DNA of 64,000 nucleotides from Altererythrobacter sp. (GCA_016793865.1 JAEULJ010000001.1:851496-915495), one strand, 5' to 3'. Counted from the first letter of the stretch, positions 29,974 to 39,156 are shown. Notes: generated by a model from the letters alone, not told the origin. Numbers and translations are program-made.

Positions 29974-30582
29974 GTGTTCAAGGCCGAATTGCTCGAAAGG
30001 GCCTCGCAGGTCCGAAGTAGCCACGATGATCCGACGCGCAATCTCGCGGCGTGCCCATCGCTCGTGCTCAATGCGGATTATACCCCGCTGTCCTATTACC
30101 CGCTCAGCCTGTGGCCGTGGCAGACGGCGATCAAGGCGATCTTCCTCGACCGGGTGACCGTGATCGAGACCTATGATCGCGAGGTCCACAGCCCCAGCCT
30201 CGACATGAAGATACCGAGCGTGATCGCGCTCAGGCAATATGTCCGGCCGAGCGAGTTTCCCGCCTTCACGCGGTTCAACCTGTTCCTGCGCGATCGGTTC
30301 GCCTGCCAGTATTGCGGCGATCCGCATCATCTGACCTTCGATCATGTGGTCCCGCGCCGGCTGGGCGGGCGCACGACGTGGGAAAACATCGCCACCGCCT
30401 GCGCGCCGTGCAACATGAAGAAGGGCGGCCGCACGCCCCGGCAGGCGGGGATGCAGCTCTATGCAGAGCCGATCCGGCCGACGCACTGGCAATTGCAGCA
30501 GCACGGCAAGCTGTTCCCGCCCTACCACCTCCACGAGACCTGGCGGGACTGGCTCTACTGGGACATCGAGCTGGAGGCTTAG
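29974..30582 (+). CDS. HNH endonuclease domain protein
   Basis: This is a 202-residue protein with a C-terminal HNH domain (about 106-160). It has the zinc pair CQYCGD, the His of LTFDHVVPRRLGG, an Asn in TTWENIATAC and the second zinc pair CAPCNMKKGG. The preceding part (about 25-95) with LVLNADYTPLSYYPLSLWPW is conserved in a wide family of chromosomal HNH proteins found in many bacteria, for which no clear role is known. The GTG at 29974 has GGGGAGG nine bases upstream (29958-29964), and that decides the start. An in-frame ATG at 29908 would add 22 residues. The gene is read alone, between gluQ and kynU. Confidence 0.85.
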   Translation: MFKAELLERASQVRSSHDDPTRNLAACPSLVLNADYTPLSYYPLSLWPWQTAIKAIFLDRVTVIETYDREVHSPSLDMKIPSVIALRQYVRPSEFPAFTRFNLFLRDRFACQYCGDPHHLTFDHVVPRRLGGRTTWENIATACAPCNMKKGGRTPRQAGMQLYAEPIRPTHWQLQQHGKLFPPYHLHETWRDWLYWDIELEA

Positions 30583-30628
30583 CCGTTCGGGTCAGGACGG
30601 CCTGCAAACGGCGCCCTGAGCTTGTCGG

Positions 30629-31846
30629 CTAGGTAACCGCCGCGCGGTCGCGGAACTCGTCGCGTCGCCATTCCTCGCCTGCCAGCACTTCGGCGAGGTG
30701 ACGCGCCGCGCCGGCCACATCCTCGAACCGGAGATAGGCGGGGGCGAAGCCTAGCCTCAGGATGTCAGGGTCGCGGAAGTCACCGATGACGCCGCGGGCG
30801 ATGAGGGCCTGGCAGATCGCGTAGGCTTCGGGGTGGCGGAAGCTGAGCTGGCTGCCGCGCTCCGCCGGGTCCGCGGGGCTGGCGAGGGGGATGTCCACGC
30901 CCAGCTCACCCAGGCACAGGCGGAAGAATTTGGAGAGTTGCTGCGATTTGGCGTAGAGCCGCTCGACGCCGATCCCGGCGATGATCTCCACGCCAACCTC
31001 AAGCGCCGCGAGGCCGAGGATCGGGGGGGTGCCGCACAGCAGGCGGGTCATCCCGTCGCCCGGCGCATAGTCGTCGGAAAAGGCGAAGGGGGCGGCGTGG
31101 CCCATCCAGCCGGTCAGCGGCTGTTGTAGTGCCTGGTGGTGCCGCCCGGCCACGAAGGCGAAGGCGGGCGCGCCGGGGCCGCCGTTCAGATATTTGTAGC
31201 CGCAGCCGACCGCGAAATCCGCTCCGCAGGCGTTCAGATCGACCGGCAGCGCGCCCGCCGAATGCGACAGATCCCACAGCGCCAGCGCGCCCGCATCATG
31301 CGCGGCGCGGGTCAGCGCGGCTATGTCGTGCAGCGCGCCGGTCTTGTAGTGAACATGGGTGAGCAGCAGCAGCGCGACATCCTCGTCGAGCGCCCCGGCG
31401 ATATGCTCGCGCCCGGCCAGCCGCCGTTCGGCCAGCCCCTGCGCCTCCAGCCCTGCGATCATGTAGAGATCGGTCGGGAAATTGCCCGGTTCGCTGAGGA
31501 TGACCTTCCTGCCCGGTCGCATCGCGAGCGCGGCGGCGATCAGCTTGAACAGGTTGACGCTGGTGCTGTCGGCGGCGATCACCTCGTGCGGCGCGGCGCC
31601 GATCAGCGGCGCGATCTTCGCCCCGATGCGCTGCGGCAGGTCGATCCAGCCGGCGCTGTTCCACGAACGGATCAGCCCCTCGCCCCATTCCGCGCGCACG
31701 ACCTCCGCCATCCGCGCGTGCGTGGCCGCGGGCAGCGCGCCGAGCGAATTGCCATCGAGGTAGATCACGCCCTCCGGGATGGTGAAGCGTTCCCGATACG
31801 CCGCCAGCGGATCGCCCGCATCCAGCGCCCGCGCGCGCTCAAGCAT
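30629..31846 (-). CDS. kynU: Kynureninase
   Basis: This is a 405-residue PLP-dependent hydrolase that cleaves kynurenine to anthranilate and alanine, in the tryptophan-to-anthranilate branch. Motifs are [11 protein letters not shown] near the N-terminus, [13 protein letters not shown] (PLP phosphate site), [11 protein letters not shown] and the PLP lysine in [16 protein letters not shown] (about 217). The start at 31846 overlaps kynB by 8 bp; an in-frame ATG 39 bases upstream lies within kynB and has no family similarity. It is the third gene of kynA-kynB-kynU. No anthranilate dioxygenase or 3-hydroxyanthranilate genes are in view, so the end product is likely anthranilate. Confidence 0.95.
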   Translation of the reverse strand: MLERARALDAGDPLAAYRERFTIPEGVIYLDGNSLGALPAATHARMAEVVRAEWGEGLIRSWNSAGWIDLPQRIGAKIAPLIGAAPHEVIAADSTSVNLFKLIAAALAMRPGRKVILSEPGNFPTDLYMIAGLEAQGLAERRLAGREHIAGALDEDVALLLLTHVHYKTGALHDIAALTRAAHDAGALALWDLSHSAGALPVDLNACGADFAVGCGYKYLNGGPGAPAFAFVAGRHHQALQQPLTGWMGHAAPFAFSDDYAPGDGMTRLLCGTPPILGLAALEVGVEIIAGIGVERLYAKSQQLSKFFRLCLGELGVDIPLASPADPAERGSQLSFRHPEAYAICQALIARGVIGDFRDPDILRLGFAPAYLRFEDVAGAARHLAEVLAGEEWRRDEFRDRAAVT

Positions 31847-32471
31847 CGGGCAACTCGCGCAGGACCGCGCGGCACAACCCGGCATCGCCGCCCGCGATCC
31901 TGAGGGGGAGCGCGATCAGCTCGTAGCGGCCGGGCGGCACGTCGTCGAGCACCAGCCCCTCCAGTATGCGCATGTCCGCCGCCAGCACCGCCCGGTGCGC
32001 GTCCATCGTCTTGGATTCCTGCGGATCGACCGACGGTGCATCGGTGCCGATCAGGCGGACGCCCTGCGCCGCCAGCCATCGGATGGTATCGGGCGCGATC
32101 GCGGTGAAGCCGCTGTCCCAGCGCTCGTGCGGGAAGGCCTCGAAGGTCCGCAGTAGCACGCGGCTCGCGCTTGCCAGCGCCGGCAGGTCCGCCACCTCGA
32201 CAACGCCGCGCGCGTGGCGGGCATCCACCACCAGGCACTCGCCGAGATAGGGTTCGAGCGCGACCGAGGCGATGTCGGGCGCACCGGCGGCATAATGCAG
32301 CGGCGCGTCGCCATGAGTGCCCGAATGCGTGCTCATGGTCATCCGCCCGACATTGACCGGCGATCCTTCCTCCATCCGCCAGCTTCGTTCGAAGGCGAAG
32401 GCGGTGTCGCCCGGCCACACCGGCAGCCCGGGGCGCAGGGTCTGGCTGATGTCCCGGATGCGCGCGGTCAC
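31839..32471 (-). CDS. kynB: Kynurenine formamidase
   Basis: This is a 210-residue cyclase-like metal-dependent hydrolase. It converts N-formylkynurenine to kynurenine and formate. Features are [17 protein letters not shown] near the start, the zinc-binding motif [12 protein letters not shown] (about 52-63), [13 protein letters not shown] and a conserved C-terminal [14 protein letters not shown]. The GTG start (32471) overlaps the tryptophan dioxygenase stop by 4 bp (GTGA). The order kynA-kynB-kynU gives a complete short pathway from tryptophan to anthranilate. No regulator gene lies next to the operon. Confidence 0.95.
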   Translation of the reverse strand: MTARIRDISQTLRPGLPVWPGDTAFAFERSWRMEEGSPVNVGRMTMSTHSGTHGDAPLHYAAGAPDIASVALEPYLGECLVVDARHARGVVEVADLPALASASRVLLRTFEAFPHERWDSGFTAIAPDTIRWLAAQGVRLIGTDAPSVDPQESKTMDAHRAVLAADMRILEGLVLDDVPPGRYELIALPLRIAGGDAGLCRAVLRELPDA

Positions 32472-33259
32472 AGCGCCGTCCGCACGCTCAGCAGCTCGGG
32501 GAAGAACGCCTGCTTCAGGACCCCGGCGAGATAGGGCACGCCCGGCGTCCCGCCCGTGCCCTTCTTGAAGCCGATGATCCGTTCCACCGTCTTGAGATGG
32601 CCGAAGCGCCAGCGCTGGAAGTGGTATTCCAGGTCCACCAGCTTCTCGGCCAGTTCGTAGAGATCCCAATGCGCCTCGGGATCGCGGTATATTTCGGCCC
32701 AGGCGGCCTCTACCTCGGGCGAGAAGGCCCAGCCATCCGCATGATCGCGCGCCAGCACCTCGGCGGGGATCGCGAAGCCGCGCCGCGCCAGCAGCGCCAC
32801 CGCCTCGGCGTAGATGCTCCTGCGTCCAAGTTCCGCCCGCAGCGCGCCGGCCACCTCGGGCGTCGCCTCGTGCATGGCTACCATGTCCGGGTTCCGCCCA
32901 CCCAGCAGGAACTCCATCATCCGGTATTGCGCGCTCTGGAACCCGCTCGATCCGCCCAGATGCGGCCGTACGGTGGAATAGTCGTGCGGCGTCATGGTGC
33001 TCAGCACATCCCAGCTCTGGATGAGCTGTCCCTGCGCGCGCGCGACACGGGCGAGCATCTTGAAGGCAGGGCGCAGGTCGTCGGCGATCAGGCACTCGCG
33101 AGCGGCCACCAGCTCATGGATGCACAGCTTGAGCCACAGCTCGCTCGCCTGGTGGACGATGATGAACAGCATTTCGTCATGCGCGCCCGAAGCCGGGTGT
33201 TGCGCCGCGAGGATGCGGTCGAGATCGAGGTAGGAGGAATAGGTGACGTCCGAGCCCAT
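32468..33259 (-). CDS. kynA: Tryptophan 2,3-dioxygenase
   Basis: This is a 263-residue heme dioxygenase, the first enzyme of tryptophan degradation. It opens the indole ring to N-formylkynurenine. Family segments are [36 protein letters not shown] (substrate-binding region), [17 protein letters not shown] [14 protein letters not shown], and the distal heme His region [14 protein letters not shown] followed by [13 protein letters not shown]. The length agrees with the bacterial enzyme. It begins the kyn operon 31 bp after the DUF4112 gene, so transcription may also come from farther upstream. Confidence 0.95.
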   Translation of the reverse strand: MGSDVTYSSYLDLDRILAAQHPASGAHDEMLFIIVHQASELWLKLCIHELVAARECLIADDLRPAFKMLARVARAQGQLIQSWDVLSTMTPHDYSTVRPHLGGSSGFQSAQYRMMEFLLGGRNPDMVAMHEATPEVAGALRAELGRRSIYAEAVALLARRGFAIPAEVLARDHADGWAFSPEVEAAWAEIYRDPEAHWDLYELAEKLVDLEYHFQRWRFGHLKTVERIIGFKKGTGGTPGVPYLAGVLKQAFFPELLSVRTAL

Positions 33260-33290
33260 GCGCGCGCTCTAGCGCCCGTATCGCGGCGAG

Positions 33291-33716
33291 TCAGCCTTCG
33301 ATCACGCGGGTTTCCGGGTGATGCCGGTCGAGATGGCGCTTCACGATCCTGAGGTTGCGGGTGTTCGAGCGGAAAGCGAAATCGAACAGATCGCCCGCCA
33401 CTGGAACCGCGCCCACCGCCGCATCGAAGGCGATGTTGCCGGCCATGCGCCACAGCTTCCACTTCGGCAGGCCGAGGTTGCGGGCCTCCCACAGCAGATA
33501 GGCGCCCAGCATCGCGGCGATGGCATCGCCAACCACGGGAACAAGCCCCAGCATCGCGTCGAGGCCGAAGCTGGTGCGGGTGCCGGGTATGGTGAGGCTG
33601 CGCTCGAGCAGGCGCTCCATCGCTTCCATCCGGCGCCGTACATCGGCGGGCGCGGTGCCGGCAGGCAGGTCGAGCCCTAGGGGCAGCGGGCGACGGGGTG
33701 GCTCCACGATGCTCAT
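33291..33716 (-). CDS. DUF4112 membrane protein
   Basis: This is a 141-residue protein matching the DUF4112 family. It has GLDAMLGLVPVVGDAIAAML and AAVGAVPVAGDLFDFAF, the paired PVxGD repeats typical of the family, with two hydrophobic helices. The C-terminus is charged with NTRNLRIVKRHLDRHH. No function is established for DUF4112. It is placed between a peptide-type binding lipoprotein gene (10-bp gap) and kynA (31-bp gap), all on the same strand. The start at 33716 is the only suitable ATG after the upstream gene's stop. Confidence 0.82.
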   Translation of the reverse strand: MSIVEPPRRPLPLGLDLPAGTAPADVRRRMEAMERLLERSLTIPGTRTSFGLDAMLGLVPVVGDAIAAMLGAYLLWEARNLGLPKWKLWRMAGNIAFDAAVGAVPVAGDLFDFAFRSNTRNLRIVKRHLDRHHPETRVIEG

Positions 33717-33726
33717 CTCCACGGCG

Positions 33727-35187
33727 CTACATGGGCGCGCGCGACAGCGGGAACAAGGGATGGGTAGCCCAGCTGTTCTCGGCAAAGCCCGCCACGTTCG
33801 ATCGCACCTGCGACCAGCGGATGGGTGCGCCGATCGGGATGAAGGCGTTATGCGCGGCGAGCGCGGATTCCGCATCGGCCAGATAGCGCGCCTGATCGGC
33901 CGGGTTCCGTGCCTCGACCGCCATCTGCACCAGCATATCGACATCCTCGGAACAGATCGACGCGGTCATTCCGCAATGAAACTGGTTGAGGAACCAGCGC
34001 GCGCCGGCGAACCGGGCAACCCGGTCGCGCAGCACCAGGTCCGCCGGCTGGCCAGGCCGCGCGCGGACGAGCGCGATCCCGACCTGGGCGTATTGGGCGC
34101 CCAGGGCCTTGAACAGCGTGTCGGAGCCCGGACCCTGCGGCAGAGCCACGCTCAACGTCAGCTCGCCGCCGCTGGCCGCCTTCCAGCGCGCCACTCGCGC
34201 GGACGCGGCATCGCGCCGCGCGGCGAGGTCGAGATCCTGCCAGCGCTCCTGCACAAGACCGGGATCGTCCGCGAGGCCGGGCGCGACCACCCGCGTCGTC
34301 TCTACCCAGCCGGCGAGGTTGAAGGGCTGGATCAGCGCCGCCCGGTCCAGCGCCATCGCCAGCGCCTCGCGGTTCCCGGCGTCCGCCAGGAACCCGCGAG
34401 AATGCGTTACGTCGAGGCCGAACAGGCCGAGCGCCGAATCCAGCCTGACCGTGCCGCGGGACAGCGGACCCACATCGACGAAAGGCAGCGTCGCCAGCGT
34501 GCCGCCGAGCACCAGCGCGAAGCGACCGTCGGAGAATTGCCGGGTCACCGTGCGCGCATCCGCCGCGATCACCCGCACGACCCGCACCTGCTGTGCCCAA
34601 TCGGGTTGCGAGGGTAGCCCGCGCATTTCTGGAGGGAGGGCGGTAAGCACGGCCGTGTCCTTGCCGATGCGGGACAGCGCCATCGGCCCGGCTGGCGTGC
34701 CCGCGATCGCGATGCCGAGTTCCGGCTGGGCGAGAAGCTGGAGGAAGCCTGGCATGGGGCTTCGAAGGCGGATCTCGATCACCCGCCCGGTCATGGCCCG
34801 AACGTCGCGGACCTGCGCCAGGTCCAGGCCCAGCGTCGTCCCCTTCAGTCCGTCGATGGCAAGCGCGAGCGAGCGCTGAACGGCGCGCGCCGTCAGCCGC
34901 TTGTTGCCGGCCAGATCGAGCTCGCGAATGCGGAAGATGTAGCTTTCCCCGTCGGCGGTGACGATCCAGCGCTCGGCAACACCGGGGACGATCTGCCCCG
35001 CTTCGTCGATACGGACCAACCCCTGCCGGGTCGCGGCGCGCACCAGCTGGCCGGGCGGGGCGAGCCTGTCGCCGGTTGCGAACAGCTCCTCCGGCTGGCC
35101 GATCACCGCCACGTCCACGCCGCCCTCGTCGCCACGCCCGCAGGCGGCGAGCAGGAGAATCATCGCAAGGAGGAGAAACGGGCGCAT
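33727..35187 (-). CDS. Extracellular solute-binding lipoprotein, family 5 (oligopeptide type)
   Basis: This is a 486-residue binding protein with a lipoprotein signal ending LLAAC (Cys16). Family-5 features are GLVRIDEAGQIVPGVAERW (the substrate-loading loop) and YIFRIRELD, then a long lobe II with FLADAGNREALAMALDRAAL and an end region with ICSEDVDMLVQMAVE. Such proteins deliver peptides, nickel or other ligands to ABC permeases; none is adjacent, so this may be an orphan or serve a permease elsewhere. It is followed at 10 bp by the DUF4112 gene. Possible relation to tryptophan peptides and the downstream kyn genes is speculative. Confidence 0.85.
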   Translation of the reverse strand: MRPFLLLAMILLLAACGRGDEGGVDVAVIGQPEELFATGDRLAPPGQLVRAATRQGLVRIDEAGQIVPGVAERWIVTADGESYIFRIRELDLAGNKRLTARAVQRSLALAIDGLKGTTLGLDLAQVRDVRAMTGRVIEIRLRSPMPGFLQLLAQPELGIAIAGTPAGPMALSRIGKDTAVLTALPPEMRGLPSQPDWAQQVRVVRVIAADARTVTRQFSDGRFALVLGGTLATLPFVDVGPLSRGTVRLDSALGLFGLDVTHSRGFLADAGNREALAMALDRAALIQPFNLAGWVETTRVVAPGLADDPGLVQERWQDLDLAARRDAASARVARWKAASGGELTLSVALPQGPGSDTLFKALGAQYAQVGIALVRARPGQPADLVLRDRVARFAGARWFLNQFHCGMTASICSEDVDMLVQMAVEARNPADQARYLADAESALAAHNAFIPIGAPIRWSQVRSNVAGFAENSWATHPLFPLSRAPM

Positions 35188-35279
35188 CCTGCCTGCGCCC
35201 TATCAAAGCGCGGCGCTGCCGTCAGCTTCGGAGAATTCCACCGGCCACGATGGCATGCCCTGACCGGCGCGACGCCCGT

Positions 35280-35654
35280 TCAGACGCGGCGGAGCTTGCC
35301 GCTCCAGCCGTCGTGGCGAGGAGCGGACAGCGCGGAGCGAGCATAACGGGGTGCTTCGCGGTCATTGCCGGAAACGGCCGTCCTCGCCAGCTTGGGGTCG
35401 ATCTCCCGGGCGAAGGCCACGCCGAACTTGTTGCCCTGGACCCATGCGACCGTGCCGGAAATCGCACCGATGTTGCGTAGCTCGGCCTCGATACGCTGGC
35501 CCGGGCTAACCGGCACATCGCCTTCTGCCATCATCCCGCCGGCCGAAAGATTGCGGACCTTCACCCGCCCAATGGCTTCACCACCCTCGATGGCCAGATC
35601 TGCCATGAGAAACATGCTGTCGCGTTCGAGGTTGCGGGTATCGACCGAAGACAT
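35280..35654 (-). CDS. PilZ-domain protein
   Basis: This is a 124-residue single PilZ domain. The c-di-GMP motif parts are RxxxR as RNLER (Arg7 and Arg11) and (D/N)xSxxG as NLSAGG in KVRNLSAGGMM. The short length leaves only the domain with no effector, as in many free-standing PilZ adaptors. It probably changes shape on binding c-di-GMP and acts on a partner protein. It stands alone, with gaps of 92 bp before the binding lipoprotein and 109 bp after the DksA gene. An A-rich tract upstream (35706-35722) may be part of its promoter. Confidence 0.88.
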   Translation of the reverse strand: MSSVDTRNLERDSMFLMADLAIEGGEAIGRVKVRNLSAGGMMAEGDVPVSPGQRIEAELRNIGAISGTVAWVQGNKFGVAFAREIDPKLARTAVSGNDREAPRYARSALSAPRHDGWSGKLRRV

Positions 35655-35749
35655 GGCGGCAATCGTCCAGAAAGCCCGCTGGAAGGCGGGGATTCAAGCT
35701 TAACGCGAAAAAACTGAATAAAGCGTAATCCCCCGGACCCGGGCTTCCC

Positions 35750-35763
35750 CCGGATCGATCCGG
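35750..35763 (-). terminator. Palindrome after dksA-like stop
   Basis: The perfect 14-bp palindrome CCGGATCGATCCGG lies directly after the stop of the DksA-like gene, followed on the minus strand by a second G/C-rich dyad (CCCGGG) and, farther on, a T run (AGTTTTTTCG). It may end DksA transcription, but the first dyad has almost no loop and the T run is over 30 bases away. Confidence 0.3.
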
Positions 35764-36222
35764 TCAATCGTCGCGGGAAATCTTCTCGCGCCGCTCGTGC
35801 GCTTCCTGCGCCTCGACCGTCATGGTGGCGACCGGGCGGGCGATCAGGCGCTTGAGGCCGATGGGATCGCCGGTGACTTCGCAGAACCCGTATTCCCCGC
35901 CATCGATCCGGCGCAGCGCGGCGTCGATCTTGGCGATCAGCTTGCGCTGGCGGTCGCGGGTCCGCAGTTCGATGCCCCAGTCGGTCTCGCTCGAGGCGCG
36001 ATCATTGAGGTCGGCCTCGCGGATCGGCCCGTCCTGTAGCGATTGAAGCGTGCTTTCGGCCGCGGTGTGGATCGAGCGCTTCCATTCGAGCAGCAGCATA
36101 CGGAAATAGTCGAGCTGCCGATCGGACATATACTGTTCGCTGTCGTCGGGGACGTAAGCGTCGCCAACTGCGGCCTTGATAAGGGCCAGCCTCTCCTGGT
36201 CGGCAAATGCGGTGGCGGCCAT
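35764..36222 (-). CDS. DksA/TraR-family transcription factor, single-cysteine form
   Basis: This is a 152-residue DksA-like protein that should bind the RNA polymerase secondary channel and act with ppGpp. The coiled-coil tip has DLNDRASSE (Asp71, Asp74, Ala76), exactly the key positions of E. coli DksA. The zinc-finger region YGFCEVTGDPIGLKRL keeps only Cys114; the other three zinc ligands are Thr/Gly-, Ala- and Thr-type residues. Loss of the zinc site is known in alphaproteobacterial DksA paralogues. It diverges from the Sel1-repeat gene over a 258-bp gap, so both promoters should lie there. Confidence 0.88.
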   Translation of the reverse strand: MAATAFADQERLALIKAAVGDAYVPDDSEQYMSDRQLDYFRMLLLEWKRSIHTAAESTLQSLQDGPIREADLNDRASSETDWGIELRTRDRQRKLIAKIDAALRRIDGGEYGFCEVTGDPIGLKRLIARPVATMTVEAQEAHERREKISRDD

Positions 36223-36404
36223 CGCTATCCCTTAACCTCGAAGATCAGACGATCGGTTCGCGCCCACCTGCCACGCCGGATATCTGGACCCGTTTCGCGC
36301 CGCCATTCCGATCGGGGGCGGCCTATAGGCAAGGGGTCGCAGGGGCACAAGCGGTTATGCCGGCCCAGGAGCCGGCGCGCCATCGCGAGACGGTATCGAC
36401 GCCG

Positions 36405-36412
36405 TTAACCAT
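36405..36412 (+). promoter_or_regulatory. Possible CtrA half-site
   Basis: TTAACCAT is the known half-site for the alphaproteobacterial cell-cycle regulator CtrA. It lies 69 bases before the Sel1-repeat gene in the region between it and the divergent dksA-like gene. An 8-mer can occur by chance, and no second half-site at the usual spacing was found, so this is weak. Confidence 0.3.
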
Positions 36413-36480
36413 TTCTTGAGCATCGATCGCGAAACAGGGGGTGCCGGCTGGGGATGCCGGTGTGGATGGGGGAATTTCAC

Positions 36481-36819
36481 ATGTCTTTTCTGACTGCAAT
36501 CGACGGGGGCGGCGGCATCATTGCCCAGGGCCCCGCCGCCGAAGCGCTCGTCGCCCGATGCCTCACGGATTTTGCCAGGGGCAGCATCGAGGCGCTGTAT
36601 GATCTGGGGGTCGCATTCTCGACCGGCAGCCGGGGTGCCGCCTGCGATCTGGTCGAGGCGCACAAATGGTTCAACATCGCCGCCGCACGAGGGCACGAGG
36701 CTGCCGCCATGTGCCGGGCCGATGTTTCGGAAGAAATGACCGCCCGCGAGATCGCCGAGGCGCAGCGCAGGGCGCGCGAATGGCTCAAGGCCGAAGCCGC
36801 CCACCGCCGCGCGGCCTGA
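36481..36819 (+). CDS. Sel1-repeat protein
   Basis: This is a 112-residue protein with one clear Sel1-like (short tetratricopeptide) unit: ARGSIEALYDLGVAFS and then EAHKWFNIAAARGHEAA. Such repeats form helical hairpins that hold partner proteins. No signal peptide is present, so it is likely cytoplasmic. The ATG at 36481 has GGGGGA seven bases upstream and gives a better start than an in-frame ATG at 36454. Its C-terminus is rich in Arg/Glu (AREIAEAQRRAREWLK). The stop is 9 bp from that of the convergent GNAT gene. Its partners cannot be told. Confidence 0.72.
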   Translation: MSFLTAIDGGGGIIAQGPAAEALVARCLTDFARGSIEALYDLGVAFSTGSRGAACDLVEAHKWFNIAAARGHEAAAMCRADVSEEMTAREIAEAQRRAREWLKAEAAHRRAA

Positions 36820-36828
36820 TCGGTCGGG

Positions 36829-37959
36829 CTATCCCTTCCTGAAGGGCGTCCGGGCATCCAGAAAGCGCGCATCGGCCGCCACGCCCGCGCGCTCCCGCTC
36901 GAGATAATCGGCGATCGCGGCGCGCAGCCCGGCGTCCGCGATCCAGTGTGCCGAAGCGGTGTGTGCCGGTTCGTAGCCGCGAGCCAGCTTGTGGCCACCT
37001 TGCGCCCCCGCCTCCACCCTGGCCAGGCCGAGTGCGATCGCGATGTCGATGGCCTGGTAATAGCACAGCTCGAAATGCAGGAAGCGGATCTCTCGCGTGC
37101 AGCCCCAATAGCGCCCGTAGAGCGCGTCCGGCCCGACGATGTTCAACGCACCGGCCACCGGCTCGCCATCCTGCAGGGCCAGGATCAGCAGCACGGCATC
37201 GCCCAGCCGTTCGGCGATGAGGTCGAAGGCGCGGCGCGTCAGATAGGGCGATCCCCATTTGCGCGCGCCCGTGTCCTGGTAGAAGGTCCAGAACGCATCC
37301 CAGTGCGCGGGCTGGATGTCGGCGCCTCTCAACCGCTCGATCCGTACCTCCGCCTGCGCCTGGGCGCGCTCCTTGCGCAGGTCCTTGCGCTTGCGGGATG
37401 ACAGGCTGGCGAGGAAATCGTCGAAATCGGTATAGCCGCGGTTGGTCCAATGGAACTGGATATCGAGGCGGATCAGCCAGCCGGCCCGCTCGAACAGCGG
37501 CAATTGCTCGGGCGTCAGGAAGGTCGCGTGCGCGCCGGAAAGGCCGGCGCGGGTGCAAAGCTGCTCGGCGGCCGACAGCAGCGGGGCGGCCAGCGCCTCG
37601 TCCCTCAGCAGCAGCCGGGGGCCGGTCGCGGGGGTGAAGGGCGCGGCGATCTGAAGCTTGGGGTAATAGCGCCCGCCCGCGCGCTCATAGGCATCCGCCC
37701 AGGCATGATCGAAGACATATTCGCCCTGGCTGTGGCTCTTGAGATAAGCCGGCAGCGCGGCGAGCAGCGCACCCGCCTCGTCTTCGATGACGATCGGGGC
37801 GGGTTCCCAGCCCGTCCCTTCCCCGACGCTGCCCGAATCCTCGAGCGCGGTCAGAAAGCCGTGCCGCATGAACGGGTTGCCGTCGGGCACCAGCGCATCC
37901 CAGGCGGCCGCGTCGCAGGAGCCGACCGAGCCGCCGAGCTTCGCGATCAACGCGGTCAA
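36829..37959 (-). CDS. GNAT/FemAB-like N-acetyltransferase family protein
   Basis: This is a 376-residue protein of the COG3146 (FemAB-like GNAT) group. Recognisable parts are NPFMRHGFLTALEDSGSVG near the start, WEPAPIVI, the core LQIAAPFTPATGPRLLLR, SLSSRKRKDLRKERAQAQ, FDLIAERLGDAVLLILA and IRFLHFELCYYQAID. It probably transfers acyl or aminoacyl groups; the substrate is not known. The TTG start (37959) overlaps the stop of the GDPD gene by 4 bp (TTGA), and no ATG gives a full N-terminal motif. It is the last gene of a five-gene overlapping operon. Confidence 0.85.
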   Translation of the reverse strand: MTALIAKLGGSVGSCDAAAWDALVPDGNPFMRHGFLTALEDSGSVGEGTGWEPAPIVIEDEAGALLAALPAYLKSHSQGEYVFDHAWADAYERAGGRYYPKLQIAAPFTPATGPRLLLRDEALAAPLLSAAEQLCTRAGLSGAHATFLTPEQLPLFERAGWLIRLDIQFHWTNRGYTDFDDFLASLSSRKRKDLRKERAQAQAEVRIERLRGADIQPAHWDAFWTFYQDTGARKWGSPYLTRRAFDLIAERLGDAVLLILALQDGEPVAGALNIVGPDALYGRYWGCTREIRFLHFELCYYQAIDIAIALGLARVEAGAQGGHKLARGYEPAHTASAHWIADAGLRAAIADYLERERAGVAADARFLDARTPFRKG

Positions 37960-38717
37960 GGAAGCCCCGCACCCTCGGCGATGGGCGCATCGGCATGGGC
38001 GCGGGCGATGGCTAGCGCCTCGGGGCTGTCCACCGTCCAGGTCAGCACGGGCATTCCGTAACCGCGCAGGCCCGCCACGAAGGCGTTGGGCAGCGCCTTG
38101 ACATGATAGGCGACGAAATCCGGCTTCGCGATCCACAGCGCCAGATGCCGCCGCCAGGCGGCGCGCGTGTGTCCGGCCTTGTCCTCTCGGATGACCAGCC
38201 CGCGCACCGTGGCCGGCGCATGGCGGCGAAGCCAGCGCGAGACCCGCGGGTCGAAGCTCATCACCGCATGGCGGCCGCGATAGTCCGACAGCGCATCGGC
38301 GACGCGCCGGCAGGTCCGTTCGACATCGTAGCCGCGCCGCGACTTGATCTCGATCAGCAGCGGAACCCGGCCATCCACCAGCCGGAGCAGTTCCTGCAGG
38401 GTCAGGACGCTGTCCCCGGAACCGGGATAGCGCAGGGCCAGCCATTCGTCCTTCGTCAGCGCCTCCCCCGCCTCGGGGCGGCCGTGGAGGCGCGAGAAAT
38501 CCCAGTCGTGATAGACCATAGGCCAGTCATCGCGGCTGCGCTGGATGTCGCATTCTATGCCGAGGCCGGCGTCGATCGCGGCGCGAAAGGCGCTCGGCCC
38601 GTTCTCCACGCGGCCTTCGCCGTGGAGCCCGCGGTGTGCGTAGGTGCGCTCCGTCAGCCAGCTCGTCCGCGCCCGATCGGGGGCGGGGGCGAGCAACCGG
38701 TCAAGGTGTGAGAGCAA
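37956..38717 (-). CDS. Glycerophosphodiester phosphodiesterase
   Basis: This is a 253-residue GDPD-family TIM-barrel enzyme that hydrolyses glycerophosphodiesters to glycerol-3-phosphate and an alcohol. The catalytic His is in TYAHRGLHGEGRVENGPSAF, metal ligands are in IECDIQRSRD and VYHDWDFSRLHG, and IEIKSRRGYD carries the Glu/Lys pair. There is no signal peptide, so it should act in the cytoplasm. It overlaps the RidA gene by 17 bp and the GNAT gene by 4 bp. A related phosphodiesterase activity on other lipids is possible. Confidence 0.9.
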   Translation of the reverse strand: MLSHLDRLLAPAPDRARTSWLTERTYAHRGLHGEGRVENGPSAFRAAIDAGLGIECDIQRSRDDWPMVYHDWDFSRLHGRPEAGEALTKDEWLALRYPGSGDSVLTLQELLRLVDGRVPLLIEIKSRRGYDVERTCRRVADALSDYRGRHAVMSFDPRVSRWLRRHAPATVRGLVIREDKAGHTRAAWRRHLALWIAKPDFVAYHVKALPNAFVAGLRGYGMPVLTWTVDSPEALAIARAHADAPIAEGAGLP

Positions 38718-39156
38718 TGATCGCGTCCACCTCCACCGCGGCGTTCAGCGGCAGTACCGGCACGCCGACGGCGCTGCGCGCGTGCTTGCCGGCATCGCCG
38801 AATACCTCCACCATCAGGTCCGAAGCGCCGTTGGCGATCCGGGGCTGATCGGTGAAATCGCCCTCGCTCGCCACGAAGCCGCCCAGCTTGACGATGCGCG
38901 CCACCCGGTCGAGCAGGCCCGCCGCCTGAAGCTGGGCCAGGATCATCAGCCCGCAGGCGCGCGCCGCCTGGATGCCGCGCTCGACACCCAGCTCGTTGCC
39001 CAGCTTGCCGGTCACCAGCGTGCCGTCGATGAAGGGGAGCTGGCCGGAAACGAACGCCAGATCGCCTTGCACCACCACCGGCACGTAGCTTGCGACCGGG
39101 GCGGCGGCGGGAGGAAGCTCTATGCCCAGTTCGGCGAGGCGGGCGGTGACGGTCAT
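38701..39156 (-). CDS. RidA-family enamine/imine deaminase
   Basis: This is a 151-residue RidA/YjgF protein. It has AFVSGQLPFIDG near residue 35-50, GKLGNELGVERGIQAARAC and the conserved arginine in GKHARSAVGVPVLPL near the C-terminus, which binds the carboxylate of the substrate. RidA enzymes remove reactive enamines formed by PLP enzymes. The length is slightly greater than E. coli RidA (128), fitting the YjgH-like subgroup. The ATG at 39156 overlaps the HAD gene stop by 4 bp. It is the middle gene of the operon DUF3572-HAD-RidA-GDPD-GNAT. Confidence 0.9.
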   Translation of the reverse strand: MTVTARLAELGIELPPAAAPVASYVPVVVQGDLAFVSGQLPFIDGTLVTGKLGNELGVERGIQAARACGLMILAQLQAAGLLDRVARIVKLGGFVASEGDFTDQPRIANGASDLMVEVFGDAGKHARSAVGVPVLPLNAAVEVDAIIALTP

